From positions 796,345 to 860,344 of the forward strand of contig CAVTHW010000003.1 of NCBI GenBank assembly GCA_963734625.1: DNA of 64,000 nucleotides, written 5' to 3'. The notes under the pieces are model-generated. The model was not told the origin of the DNA and searched no databases. It saw only the letters and a list, made by a program, of their open reading frames with translations. The first letter of the stretch is position 1. Each line of letters begins with the position of its first letter. Positions 46,776 to 56,642 of the stretch are shown here, piece by piece. Made by a program: the position numbers and the translations under genes. The stretch comes from CAVTHW01 sp963734625 (GTDB lineage: Bacteria > Acidobacteriota > Terriglobia > Bryobacterales > Bryobacteraceae).

Positions 46776-47132
46776 CTACTTCGCCGGAGCGGGGGCAGGC
46801 TGAGCGGACGGAGCCGTCGACTCGGCGTTCTGCCCATAAGGGCAAGCGAAGCCACGGCCCATGCCGCCCGCCATCCCGCGGCCCATCCCGCGACCCATGC
46901 CCCGCCCCTGCTGGCCGCGCATGCCAGGAGACATCATCTGGCCACGCCCCTGACCGACGGGCATACCCGTGAAGTCGCAGATGCCGTCTCCGTTCCGGTC
47001 ACACCATGCGTTGGGTGCGCCACCGGGGCCCGGGCCCTGCGTGTGAGGGGCTGACTGGTTCGCATTCTGACCAAAGGCTGCAAGGCCCGCCACAATGACG
47101 CCTGCCGCCAGGACAAACAGTGTCGATTTCAT
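46776..47132 (-). CDS. Small secreted protein with EF-hand-like loop and Met-Gly-Arg repeat
   Basis: 118 residues after start 47132, which has SD GGAGGTTG. Signal peptide STLFVLAAGVIVAGLAAFG. An EF-hand-like calcium loop DRNGDGICDFTG is at residues 45-56. A low-complexity GMRGQQGRGMGRGMGRGM run follows and the end is Pro/Ala rich. Function unknown. It sits with the CcmH-like gene on the same strand, 147 bases downstream. Confidence 0.75.
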   Translation of the reverse strand: MKSTLFVLAAGVIVAGLAAFGQNANQSAPHTQGPGPGGAPNAWCDRNGDGICDFTGMPVGQGRGQMMSPGMRGQQGRGMGRGMGRGMAGGMGRGFACPYGQNAESTAPSAQPAPAPAK

Positions 47133-47275
47133 AATCAACCTCCACCAAGGACGGTGCAATGCCGATGCCAAGTCAGGGCTTCTCTTAGAATGCACAAGAT
47201 GCGGAACAGGATCATGGCCGCAGTGCGCGACTCTTGCGCAGTGGAAATCCTGAGAATGCAGGACTTGCGCGATCC

Positions 47276-47704
47276 CTAGACGTCCCATTCTTGGTCAGAG
47301 GCCGGGTCTGCCGCGCCCGCGGGCTGAGGAGCGCCCTTCCGGGCGGACATGCGGCGCATCAGCCGAACGGTGAACGCCAGACCCAGAAGCAAGACCGCCC
47401 ATGGGACCACCTGCATCCACCACCCCTGTGAGCCTTCGGGCTCAACCAAGACGCGGGCTCCGTAGCGCTGCTTGTAGGCTTCAACGATCTCACGATCGGA
47501 CTTGCCCTCATCCACCCATCGAGCAATTTCAGCCTTCATTTGCAGGGCAACCTCACTGCGGTGCCGGGAAACAGGTTCTGCCCAACAACAAGGCGCCAGA
47601 AAAGTCTCTTCGAGGGCTTCAATCCTGGCACGCTGGTCACCCAGGGAACCGCTGGCGCTGAGAAGCACCGGCAGAATCGCGAAGAGGGCATACCGCCGGA
47701 TCAT
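47276..47704 (-). CDS. CcmH-like cytochrome c maturation protein, atypical
   Basis: 142 residues. Signal segment YALFAILPVLLSASGSLG, periplasmic helix (QMKAEIARWVDEGKSDREIV, then YKQRYGARVLVEP) typical of CcmH/NrfF, and a C-terminal helix WWMQVVPWAVLLLGLAFTV. CcmH normally has a Cys-x-x-Cys pair (e.g. LRCLVCQ); here it is APCCW, adjacent cysteines. ATG 47704 overlaps the preceding stop (ATGA). It probably handles apocytochrome c thiols in a modified way; cytochrome c peroxidase at 58 kb is one possible client. Confidence 0.7.
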   Translation of the reverse strand: MIRRYALFAILPVLLSASGSLGDQRARIEALEETFLAPCCWAEPVSRHRSEVALQMKAEIARWVDEGKSDREIVEAYKQRYGARVLVEPEGSQGWWMQVVPWAVLLLGLAFTVRLMRRMSARKGAPQPAGAADPASDQEWDV

Positions 47705-48115
47705 TTTGTGGACCTGTTCATGGGCGGTCCGCGCCGTCCGCCCATCCAAACCGGCCGGCCGGAGTCGTCCCTCAACCTAAGGACCTGGCCCGTGGCCGGC
47801 AGAGTCACGGTGATCGCGACGACGCCGTCGTTCACCTTGTAGCCGGTGACAGCCACTTCGTCGCCCGCCTTCGGATTGAAATCCTGCTCCATCAGGTACC
47901 GCATCGATCCCAGCGCTACCCTGACCGATCTTGTCGGGGGTCCTTACCTCCAGGTAGGGCATCCCCTGACCCCTGGCGAGTTGGATCTTTTCTATCTTTC
48001 CCTTCAGCTCGACCTTGGGACTACCCGCGATCGGAGCCTGCATGCCCGATGGCTGTGCAAGGACAGCGCTCGCCACCGCCAGGCCGGTCAGTACCAGGAA
48101 TTGGACGCGTTTCAT
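47701..48115 (-). CDS. Secreted OB-fold-like protein of unknown function, one frameshift
   Basis: Reads as 137-138 residues after one frame correction. Signal peptide RVQFLVLTGLAVASAVLAQ. VELKGKIEKIQLARGQGMPY, LEVRTPDK, then near 47930 the frame shifts to VRVALGSMRYLMEQDFNPKA, GDEVAVTGYKVNDGVVAITV. The beta pattern looks like a bacterial OB-fold. Operon with the CcmH-like gene (ATGA overlap). No confident family. Confidence 0.6.
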
Positions 48116-48176
48116 ACGGTCTCCATCGTCTTGCCAAGCAATCGGATGTCCATTCCCCCCGGCTGAGAATGTCACA

Positions 48177-49447
48177 ATGACCATTCAGGCTGAATCTAAC
48201 ATGGGTAGCGTGCCACGCAGCACCAAGATCCTCTCGCGTCTGCTGCTACCGGTGGTCATCGTAGCACTGCCGCTGGTCCTGCTTGTTGAGTTCGGTCCGC
48301 ACTCTCCGAGAGCTGGATGAGCAGAAGGCATTGTATCTTCGGAATCATGTGGCGATGCTGGCGGGCCGCCTGGAGAACCTGCCGGCGTCCGAGGCGGGAG
48401 CCGCGGCGTTCGACCAGCTCAGTGCGGACGAGCCCAGCCTGATGGACCTGGAATTGATCGAGCGCGGAAAGGCGGGAGATGAGCCGCGCCTTCAGCCGAT
48501 CTGGGATGGGCTGGAGTTGTTCCGCACCGGGTTCATCCAGGAAGGTGAGGGGCCGGTTTACCGGGCCTACGTGCCGTTCCACTCCAGTGCGGGACTGCGA
48601 ATCGCGCGCATTGATCTGGATGGCAGGGCCGCCGATTTTCTGGTGGTCCATGCGCGTCACAACGTCATCGTCGCTTCCCTGGGCGCAGTCGTGCTTGTGA
48701 TGCTGTCGTTGTACGGGATTTGGGCGACCCGGCGGGCGGCGCTGCTCGAGATGCAGCGACTGGAACTGGAACATCTCGCTCACATGGGCAAGATGGCTGC
48801 CGTGCTGGCGCATGAGATTCGCAATCCCCTGGGGACGATCAAAGGATTCGCCCAGCTCGCCGGCGAGAAAACGGACGCCTCTGTCCAAGCGCTTCATGCA
48901 GCCGATTCTGAGCGAGACAGGACGGCTGGAGGGCCTGGTCAATGATCTTCTGCTTTATGGCAGGCCCCCTGCGCCTTCGGTGCGCATGGCGAAGTGGGAA
49001 GAGACGCTGGGTCCGCTTCGGGCGCACGCCCAGCAGATCATCGGAGCTCGCGATATCCGGTTCGTGCCTGACAACCCAGAGCTCGAGTGGGAAACCGACC
49101 CGCACCTTCTTCAGGAGGCGTTGCTGAACCTCATCCGCAACGCAGCGGACGCCATCGGCGACGCAGCCGGCGGCGAGGTGAGGCTTGAAGTCCGCCGCCG
49201 CGAGCCGAAGGGACTCACTCTGTCGGTCATCGATAATGGCCCGGGCCTGTCGGAAGCCGCCAGGTCGAGGCTCTTTGAACCATTCTTCACCACCAAGGCC
49301 TTCGGGACGGGCCTGGGACTGGCGATCACCCGGAGGCTGGTTCAGTCGCTGGGCGGCGAGCTTTCGATGAACCCTGGCAAGCCGCATGGCACTGAAGCAG
49401 TCCTCCGCTTCCCCGGCATCGCGGCCAAGGAAGTTGAGCCGGCTTAG
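48177..49447 (+). CDS. Membrane sensor histidine kinase, two frameshifts
   Basis: Sensor kinase of about 423 residues. An N-terminal helix (SRLLLPVVIVALPLVLL), a sensor region (about 48290-48660), a second helix (NVIVASLGAVVLVMLSLYGI), H-box LAHEIRNPLGTIKG, N-box NLIRNAADAI, and ATPase blocks DNGPGLSE and GTGLGLAITRRL. Breaks near 48285 and 48895 (SVQ joins RFMQPILSETGRLEGL). ATG 48201 is an alternative. Downstream regulator starts 10 bases after the stop, making a ZraSR-like pair. Probable stress or metal sensor. Confidence 0.85.
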
Positions 49448-49457
49448 AAGGGAATGT

Positions 49458-50789
49458 ATGGAACGGATTCTAATTGTCGACGACGATCCCGGATTCAGGA
49501 ACCTGTTGGAGACAATTCTTGTGGGCGAGGGCTATGGCGTCGAGAACGCCGGTTCGGTGGGCGAGGCGTTGCGGGCCGGCGCGCGCCGGAAGTACGACCT
49601 GGTCGTCGCGGACCTGAAGCTTCCCGACGGGGATGGTTTGGAGGTGCTGCGCTGGTGGATGGAGAACATGCCCGAGACCCCCGTCATCATGATCACGGCG
49701 TTCGGTACAGTCGCATCCGCGGTGGAGGCCATGAAACTGGGAGCGGTGGACTACCTGGGCAAACCGCTGAGCAGCCCGGACGAGCTGCGTTTGTTGGTGC
49801 GCAAGGCGCTCGACCAGCGCCAATTGGCCGAACAGTTCCAACTGCTCCGCGAGGAAGACGCCGCTCGATTCTCCTGCGGCGATCTCGTCGCGGACGACCC
49901 GAAAATGGCGCGGGTTCTGGATTTGGCCCGGCGGGTAGCTCCCACAATCACAACCGTGCTCATCACCGGTGAGAGCGGAACGGGGAAAGAACTCATCGCG
50001 CGCTGCATCCACAAGAACAGCCCGCGCTCACAGAAAATCTTCGTTGCGGTCAACTGCGCGGCTCTGGCGCCCTCGCTGATTGAGAGCGAGCTCTTTGGAC
50101 ACGAGAAGGGCTCCTTCACGGGCGCTGCCGGCCAGCACCTCGGCCGCTTCGAAAGGGCCCACGGCGGCACGCTGTTCCTGGACGAAATCGGAGAACTTGA
50201 CGGGAATCTGCAAGCCAAGCTGTTGCGAGTCCTGCAGGAGAAGACTTTCGAGCGCGTCGGGGGCACACGGGAGATCGCCGTGGATGTCCGGGTGATTGCC
50301 GCCACCAACCGGAACCTCAAGCAGAGCGTGGCGGACGGCAAGTTCCGCGAGGACCTGTACTATCGCCTGAACACGTTTCCCATCGAGGTTCCGCCGCTGC
50401 GGGACCGGCCTTCGGACATCCCGAGACTCGCGCGCTTCTTTTTGGGCAGGGCGGCTCGGAACCTGGCCAAGCCCCATCTCGCCCTCACGCCGGAAGCTGA
50501 GAAGGTTCTGCTGGCCTATGGGTGGCCCGGAAACGTGCGCGAACTCGAGAACACCATGGAGCGGGTCGCCATCCTGTGCGATGACGTGATTGAGCCGGAC
50601 GACCTTCCCGTCACCAGTAGCGGTCCGGCGCGGCCGGTGCTATTCAAGGATATCGAGCGCCAGTCGATCGAGGATGCACTCCGTGCCAATGACGGCAACC
50701 GGACCAAGACGGCCAGGCAGCTCGGCATCAGCCTGCGAACGCTCCAATACCGTCTGAAGGAATACGGCATCACCCCGTCCAGAGACTGA
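49458..50789 (+). CDS. Sigma-54-dependent response regulator (ZraR/NtrC type)
   Basis: 443 residues. Receiver (about 1-120, acidic pair DDD at 8-10, acceptor Asp52 in VVADLKLPDG, Lys in LGKPLSS), AAA+ core with GESGTGKE, FGHEKGSFTGAAG (GSFTGA sigma-54 loop), GTLFLDEIGEL, and a Fis-type C-terminus (NRTKTARQLGISLRTLQYRL). ATG 49458 has AGAAGGGA upstream. Partner kinase is directly upstream. It may control the neighbouring stress genes; no target promoter is claimed. Confidence 0.95.
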   Translation: MERILIVDDDPGFRNLLETILVGEGYGVENAGSVGEALRAGARRKYDLVVADLKLPDGDGLEVLRWWMENMPETPVIMITAFGTVASAVEAMKLGAVDYLGKPLSSPDELRLLVRKALDQRQLAEQFQLLREEDAARFSCGDLVADDPKMARVLDLARRVAPTITTVLITGESGTGKELIARCIHKNSPRSQKIFVAVNCAALAPSLIESELFGHEKGSFTGAAGQHLGRFERAHGGTLFLDEIGELDGNLQAKLLRVLQEKTFERVGGTREIAVDVRVIAATNRNLKQSVADGKFREDLYYRLNTFPIEVPPLRDRPSDIPRLARFFLGRAARNLAKPHLALTPEAEKVLLAYGWPGNVRELENTMERVAILCDDVIEPDDLPVTSSGPARPVLFKDIERQSIEDALRANDGNRTKTARQLGISLRTLQYRLKEYGITPSRD

Positions 50790-50790
50790 T

Positions 50791-51637
50791 TCAGGCCGTC
50801 TTGGCATAGACGGTCAACACCGGGCAAGGGGCGTGGCGCACCACCCTGGCCGTGGTGGAGCCCAGGACGGTGCTGTCGAAGAATCGCCGGTGCCGGGCGC
50901 CCATCACCAGAAGATCGCACGGCATTTCCCTGGCGAGAGCAACGATTTCCTCGGCGGCTTCGCCCTCGCGTGTCACTTCCCTGATGGTGCAGTGCGACCG
51001 GACCTCATGCCGGCACCCAGGCGCACAGATCGCCGATCGCTTGTCCCGTGTGCTCCTCTTTGACGTGCACGGCGACGATGTTGCCGCCAAAACAGCGCGC
51101 CAGATGCGCAGCCATCGACAGCGCCTCACGCGCGGCCGGTGTATTGTTCACAGGGCAAAGAATAGTTTTGGGGGGCATCATTGCGGCTGTCGTGTCCCCG
51201 CGCACCGTGAGGACCGGGACCGCGCTCTCTCTCAGAACCCTCTCAGCCACGGAGCCCAGCATCAGCCGGTTTACGCCGCTCCGGCCGTGGGTGCCCATGA
51301 CAACCAGGTCGGCTTTGATGTCCCGTGTTACTCGGAGGATGCCGTCGACCGGCATCGCCTCCACCACCTTCACCTCGGTCCCGGGGCCAGCTTCCACGCC
51401 CAGCTCAGCGTCCACGAAACGGCGCAAGGCCGCTTCAGCTCCCTGAAAAGCGTCGCGGAACTGGTGCTCCAACTCCCCTACCTGGCCTTCGGTGAAGTAC
51501 GGAGGCGGCGAGAACGATTGCGCATATGCCACGACCAGCCGGGCATTCCCACAGCGTGCAAGCAGTGAAGCATACCGCAAGGCGGCGGATGAAAGATCGC
51601 TGAAATCCACCGGGCACAGAATCTGGCGAAGTTCCAT
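50791..51637 (-). CDS. Tandem-domain universal stress protein, one frameshift
   Basis: About 280 residues, two UspA domains. Domain 1 has the ATP motif GTHGRSGVNRLMLGSVAERV; domain 2's corresponding motif is GARHRRFFDSTVLGSTTARV, lacking the second glycine, so it probably does not bind ATP in the normal way. The frame breaks near 51010 between domains' ends (GDLCAWVPA joins HEVRSHCTIREVTREGE). Stop is one base away from the regulator's stop (convergent). ATG 51637 has AAGGAGA upstream. Confidence 0.85.
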
Positions 51638-51845
51638 GGCAACAATTGTCTCCTTAGTATGAAGATGCACTCGTCCAACGCCGGTGACGTGCCATTCTCG
51701 CCGTTGCGCAGCGTCTGCGCGGTCCTGCGCGGGGTTTGCGTGCAGCAGGCCTGCGGACGGCCCTTAAATGGCAGCAAATGCAGGCTTCAGGCCCTGGAAT
51801 GCAAGTTGCCTCTGTGACAGCCAGGTCACAAAGGAGACCGACAAC

Positions 51846-52172
51846 ATGAGAAAGAGTCACCTGGCAATCGCAACACTGTTCCTGTTCAGCGCGGGTTCAA
51901 CCCTCGCGCTTGTTCCACCCGCCTTCGGTCAGAACGGCAACCAGAATCCGAATCAGGGTCAGGGCCCGGGCCAGCAGCGGGGCCAGCGCAATGGCCAGAA
52001 AACCGGGCCGCAGGACGGCTCCGGACCGATACACGAGCCCGGTACAGGCGGCGGCGCCGGTGCAGGGCAGCGCAACGGCAAGAAACTTGGGCCGCAAGAT
52101 GGTTCCGGACCAATCCACCAGCCCGGCACGGGTGGTGGCACTGGTGCGGGACAGCGTCGCGGCCGCAGGTAG
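51846..52172 (+). CDS. Small secreted protein with 28-residue repeats
   Basis: 108 residues. Signal peptide LAIATLFLFSAGSTLALVPPAFG. Then two near-identical 28-residue units beginning GQRNGQKT and GQRNGKKL, each containing GPQDGSGPIH[EQ]PGTGGG; a third GQRRGRR ends it. The basic, glycine-rich units look extracellular and may bind polyanions, but no family is recognised. SD AAGGAG precedes the ATG. DNA period is 84 bases. Confidence 0.7.
   Translation: MRKSHLAIATLFLFSAGSTLALVPPAFGQNGNQNPNQGQGPGQQRGQRNGQKTGPQDGSGPIHEPGTGGGAGAGQRNGKKLGPQDGSGPIHQPGTGGGTGAGQRRGRR
51981..52148 (+). repeat. 84-bp tandem repeat (two full units)
   Basis: Two adjacent 84-base units encode the repeats of the small secreted protein at 51846-52172; their protein copies differ at only a few positions. 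Copy number could vary between strains. Confidence 0.7.
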
Positions 52173-52767
52173 GCGGTTTCGACCCTGAGAAACGCGCACG
52201 TCAACCTCAGCGAATTCAGTCTAGCGCTCAGCCTCGGGTCATTCGCGGCGGGCTTGCTGGGGGCATTGACGCGGTTGGGAGGCGACGGCGCAATCGTACC
52301 GTCGCCTACGCTGGCCCCGGGAGTGGATATTCGCTATGCAATCGGCGCGTCTTAGGTTTCGGGGATTGCGGCATCCTCCGGGGCAGCCCCAGCCTGCGCC
52401 AAGGAGAAATATTCGAACATTCGGATCGGTATGATTCTAGAGACCGCCACGAGCAGTGGCGCGCGGTTTGGGCAGACCCTTCCCGCCCGTATTCTCGGGA
52501 TGAGGGTGGGATTCGAGCCCACGGCACGCACCTAGAATCTGCAACTTGCAGATTCCTCGTTGCCAGGAGTGCCATTTCTCCCAGGGCTCCCGTCACGCAT
52601 TGCCCACAATTGCGCAAAAGAACGCGACGTCTCAAGAAGCCGAACCGGTCCCCCTGTCGGTGCCGCCCGCCTCGTTGCTGACCAGAGCGAAGCTGGTGTG
52701 GGTGAATACCAGATCTGACCGGCAGGAGGACGAGCGGCGAAACTTCGTGAGCGACGGCACAGCCGCA
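52173..52767. other. Intergenic stretch, 595 bases, with tRNA-like 3' fragment
   Basis: No convincing gene. Reading the minus strand, 52506-52522 is a perfect T arm (GTGGG-CTCGAAT-CCCAC), and 52535-52555 is a perfect 10+1+10 palindrome GAATCTGCAA-N-TTGCAGATTC in the anticodon-arm position. No matching 5' acceptor or D arm is found, and CCA is absent. This may be a tRNA fragment such as an old integrase attachment site, or chance. Short open frames here show no leader or domain. Confidence 0.4.
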
Positions 52768-54575
52768 TCAGCCTCGCGCATCCTCCCAGTCTTGCCAGTC
52801 GACATTGTGCACTTCCAGGTAGTGGTCCACCGCCTGTCCGATCGTCGGGAAGAAGTTCTCGACGCCGAGTTCACCGAAGAGACCATACCGTTTCAGGTGA
52901 TCCTTCACCGGCCCCTTCATTTCCGCAAAGCACAATTCCATGCCCGATTTGTGAAAGATTGCGTCGAGTTCTGCGAGCGCGTCGGCGGCCGTGATGTCGA
53001 CATCGGTGACAGGTTCGGCCGCAACCACCACCCACCTCACCGGTGCCGGCGCGTCCGCGACGGCTTTGCAGACGTGTTCCTGAAAGATCCGCGCGTTGGC
53101 GAAAAACAGCGGTGCATCCCAGCGAAACAACACCAGGCCGGGAATGACTTTCGCCTCCGGATGGCGGCTGATGTCGTGATAACCTTTCAGGCCGTCGACC
53201 CGGCCGAGCACGGCATCGTAGGGGCGCCACGCGCGCCAGATGAAGGCCAGCAGAGCCACGCCGACCGCGATGAAGATGCCTTGAATCACGCCGATCAGGG
53301 CCACGCCGAGGAAGCAGACCATGGAGAGCGCGAACTCCCCGCGTCGCAACCGATACAGGCGCACCACGCCTGATATCTCAATCAGGGAGAGGCAGGAGCA
53401 GATCACAACGGCGCCGAGGGCGGCATTGGGCAAGTTCTTCAGCAACGCTGGCGCAAAGACGAGCAGCAAGGCGATGCACACGGCCCGACCACGCCGGTGA
53501 TCTGGGTTTTCCCGCCGGCGGCTTCGGCCACCGGAGTGCGCGACGCGCTGCTCGTGATGGGGAAACCCTGGAACAGACCGGCGGCCACGTTCGCCGCTCC
53601 CAGAGCGATCAGTTCCTGATTGCCGTCGACATCATAGCCGCCGCGCAACGCGAAGGTCCGCGACAGCACGCTCATGTCGGCGAAGGAAACCAACGCGACG
53701 GCAGCAGCACCGCCAAGCATCGCGCCAATGTCGTGAAGCGAAACCGCCGGCACCCGGAAGCCCGGGAGACCTCGCGGAAGCGGCCCGAGCACCGAAAGGC
53801 CGGTACGCTCCCCGAGATCGAACAACGCTACGGCGACGGTGGCGGCGGCGACCGCGATCAAGACCCCGGGGACCGCGGGGAGGTAGCGCTTCAAGCCGAG
53901 GACCAGGATCAGGCAGGCCCCTCCGATCGCAAGCGCAAACCAGTTTGTCTGCTGGGCCAGGATGCCGCGGACGAAGCCGGCAGTCTCCTCGATCAGGTTC
54001 TCGCCGCCGGCGGAGAAGCCGAAGACCTTAGGCAACTGGCCGGCCAGCACGGTGAGCGCAATGCCATTCAGATAGCCGTACCGGATGGGCTTCGAAAGCA
54101 AATCGGTGACGAAGCCGAGCCTGGCCATCCCGGCGAGAACGAACAAGAGGCCCGAGAGGATGGAGAGCATTCCGGCGAGGGCCACCGCGCGGTCTGCGTT
54201 GCCGGAGGCCAGCGGCAAAATCGTAACGGCGATGATGGCGGCGAGCGAGGAGTCGGGCCCCAGCACCAGGATTCGACTCGGCCCGAAGACGGCGTAGGCG
54301 ATCAGCGGGACGATGCTGGCGTAAAGGCCGCAAATGGCCGGCAGTCCGGCTGCTTCGGCGTAAGCCATGCCGACAGGGACGAGCAGCGCCGTGAGCACGA
54401 GGCCCGCGGCGATGTCCTTAACGAGCCACTCAGGCCGGTAGTTGCGCACCATGGCGACCCCGGGGATCCAGCGGCGCACTCCGCGCCGCGGCGCTTTGCG
54501 CGCGAGGGTGTTGAGGTTGGCGGAGGAGGGGGTTGCCATGGGCGCGGCCCGCCGTGATGTTAAGACGTCGCTCAT
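52768..54575 (-). CDS. SulP family anion transporter with STAS domain, one frameshift
   Basis: About 600 residues. Membrane part: WLVKDIAAGLVLTALLVPVG, MAYAEAAGLPAICGLYASIV, FGPSRILVLGPDSSLAAIIA; then near 53480 the frame shifts (TQITGVVG joins AVCIALLLVFAPALLKN). STAS domain from about 53090 down (VVVAAEPVTDVDITAADALA). SulP proteins carry sulfate, bicarbonate or other anions; sulfate released by the sulfatases is a plausible but unproven cargo. ATG 54575 is preferred over 54602. Confidence 0.88.
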
Positions 54576-54646
54576 TGTCCCTGATCCCGACGCAAGTCGC
54601 AAGCGGCGCGAATCCGCTCGGAAACCATTGATTTCAATGTCAACGG

Positions 54647-55390
54647 CTACGACGCTTCAAAGAACTCGAGAGCCCGCGTTAGCTCCGCAAATTCGCGAAT
54701 GATGTAGTCCGGTTCGGTCTCGTTGGGACGAGTCATGTCTTGGGTGTGACGCAACAGGATAGTCTTCATCCCCAGTTGGCGGGCCCCGAAGATATCGCGG
54801 TAGCCGTCGTTTCCGACGAAGATCGCCTGGCTGGGAAGAACTTGCAGTTGATCCAGAGCCTTCTGGAATAGCCGGGCATCCGGCTTGCGATACCCATAGT
54901 CGCCAGAGATGATGACCGGGTCGAAATACTCATGCAGGCCAACCGCCCTGAGCTCCGGGAGGGCCCAGGCACTCTGGGCGTCGGAAACAACGGCCAGCAG
55001 ATAGTGCTCCGTCAACTGATTCAAGACCTCCAGCACTTGTGGAAAGAGGATGAGCCGTTTGCGCGAGATTCCGCGCTGCAATTCGGCCAGGAACAAGGGA
55101 AGCTGCTGCAACTTTCGGGGAGGCAGCGAGCGGGTAAAATCACTGCCCTGCCGCTCGAGAACTTCTCGCCAGACCGCCACCACGTCGAACTCCGGAAAGC
55201 TCTCCGTACTCCGCTCGAACTGTTCCTTCATGATCTGGAAATACAGATTGAGGACTTCCCAGCGATGGAGCGTGATGCCTTGGTACGTGAGAAAATGCGC
55301 GATGGCGCGGTATGCCTGCTCCATCCGCTCATCTGTTTCAATGTCAATCAGCGTCCCGTTGATATCGAAGATCAGTGCGCGGATATCCAT
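54647..55390 (-). CDS. HAD family hydrolase with DxN motif
   Basis: 247 residues from ATG 55390, which overlaps the upstream stop by one base (TGATG). HAD motifs: I at FDINGTLID (Asp9, with Asn11 where most phosphatases have Asp), II near VVSDAQSAW, III Lys in GYRKPDARLF, IV in FVGNDGYRDIFGA. Loss of the second Asp suggests a non-phosphatase activity or altered mechanism. Coupled to a kinase, so substrate phosphate may be shared. Confidence 0.85.
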   Translation of the reverse strand: MDIRALIFDINGTLIDIETDERMEQAYRAIAHFLTYQGITLHRWEVLNLYFQIMKEQFERSTESFPEFDVVAVWREVLERQGSDFTRSLPPRKLQQLPLFLAELQRGISRKRLILFPQVLEVLNQLTEHYLLAVVSDAQSAWALPELRAVGLHEYFDPVIISGDYGYRKPDARLFQKALDQLQVLPSQAIFVGNDGYRDIFGARQLGMKTILLRHTQDMTRPNETEPDYIIREFAELTRALEFFEAS

Positions 55391-56394
55391 CACGATGTCC
55401 GCAGAATGATCTTGGCTTCCGCGATCAGCCGCTGGCGATGCGCCGCGTGCACCCAGGAGTTGCGGGCAATCCGCAACAGCGTGAGGCCCATCTGGAAAGG
55501 TATTCTGCGAATGATGGACTGGAATGCCCGATCGCGGTCCGGGAGGTGGCAGGCATACTCCCAGAGAAAGTGGCTGATAAAAGGTTCGGCGGCATATTTG
55601 TTTCCGGTCGCCTGCAGGTAGAAGTGCTGTAGTTCTCCCGCAATCCGCCCGAGGTCAAAGACGCGGTCGGCACGCCTCATTCGTTCCAGGTCGATCGCCA
55701 TGACGCTCAAGCCTTCACCGAACAGGAAATTACTGGGCGTGGCGTCGCCATGTACGAACACCTGCCGGTCCTCCCACATGCGGGGCTTCTCCCGCCATAG
55801 GTCTCGCAGCCAATACAACTCGTCGGCATCCCAGGCTCCTATGATGTGCTTGCTTTCCAGGTTCTTCACCAGCCGGTCCATGTACGCGCAATCTTCGCGG
55901 AAATCCACACCGTGACCGTTCGCGGTTCGGTTGTGGAGGGTCGCCAGAAAATACGCCAGCGCGGTGAGCTTGGCGAAGAGCTGCGGCTGCCGCTCTTGAT
56001 GGATCGCAGCATCGATAAAGGCGCTTAGGGGCGCCCCTCCGCAGTATTCCTCGACCAGGACGCTGTTCAGCGACTCATTCGTGCTTAGCGGCCGCACCAC
56101 ATGGTGCGGATAGCCGGCCAGCCCATACCCGCGCAACACATGCAAGTTCTAGAACTCCCGCCGCATGCGCTCCATGGCAACCGGCCCATGGTGGCTCCCA
56201 TTCACAAAGAACTTGCCCACCACCTGAGCGCGGCTGTTGCTTTCCTCATAGCGGTACACTTTCGTTTCCTTTAGACAGAAAACGCGAAAGTCCACCGGTC
56301 GCCCGGTCACGCCCATGTTCGGTAGAACCTGGTGCGACAGATAGGCATGGAGCGGATCGTCCGCGCGCAAATGTCCCGCATATTCACCCGGCAT
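55390..56394 (-). pseudogene. APH/choline-kinase-like phosphotransferase with in-frame amber stop
   Basis: About 334 residues if read through. N-lobe MPGEYAGHLRADDPLHAYLS, KVYRYEESNSRAQVVGKFFV, MERMRREF; then TAG at 56149-56151; the same frame resumes NLHVLRGYGLAGYPHHVVRP. C-lobe has VFVHGDATPSNFLFGEGL (catalytic Asp/Asn) and AIDLERMRRADRVFDLGRIA. All kinase motifs are present apart from the stop. A single-base change (e.g. GAG, CAG or AAG to TAG) explains it. Whether this is error, nonsense mutation or readthrough is unknown. Confidence 0.8.
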
Positions 56395-56642
56395 CCATTT
56401 TCCCTGAGCAGGTTACCTGCCGCGCGAAGAGCGAAACCTCTCAAGCAGTTGCGGGGGTGGGGCGTCTGCAACTTCCGCACTCACGAGCAACTCTTGCATC
56501 ACTTGCGTCACGACCCCCGCTTTTCTGCTGCCGTCCTTCTGGGGTTGAAGCGATTCGGGCCTTAAAGGCTAAAACGCCCAAAGGGCTGGTCTGGCCCGAT
56601 ACGTGCTAACGAGCGGGTGTAACACTCGACAGGAGCCCCTTT

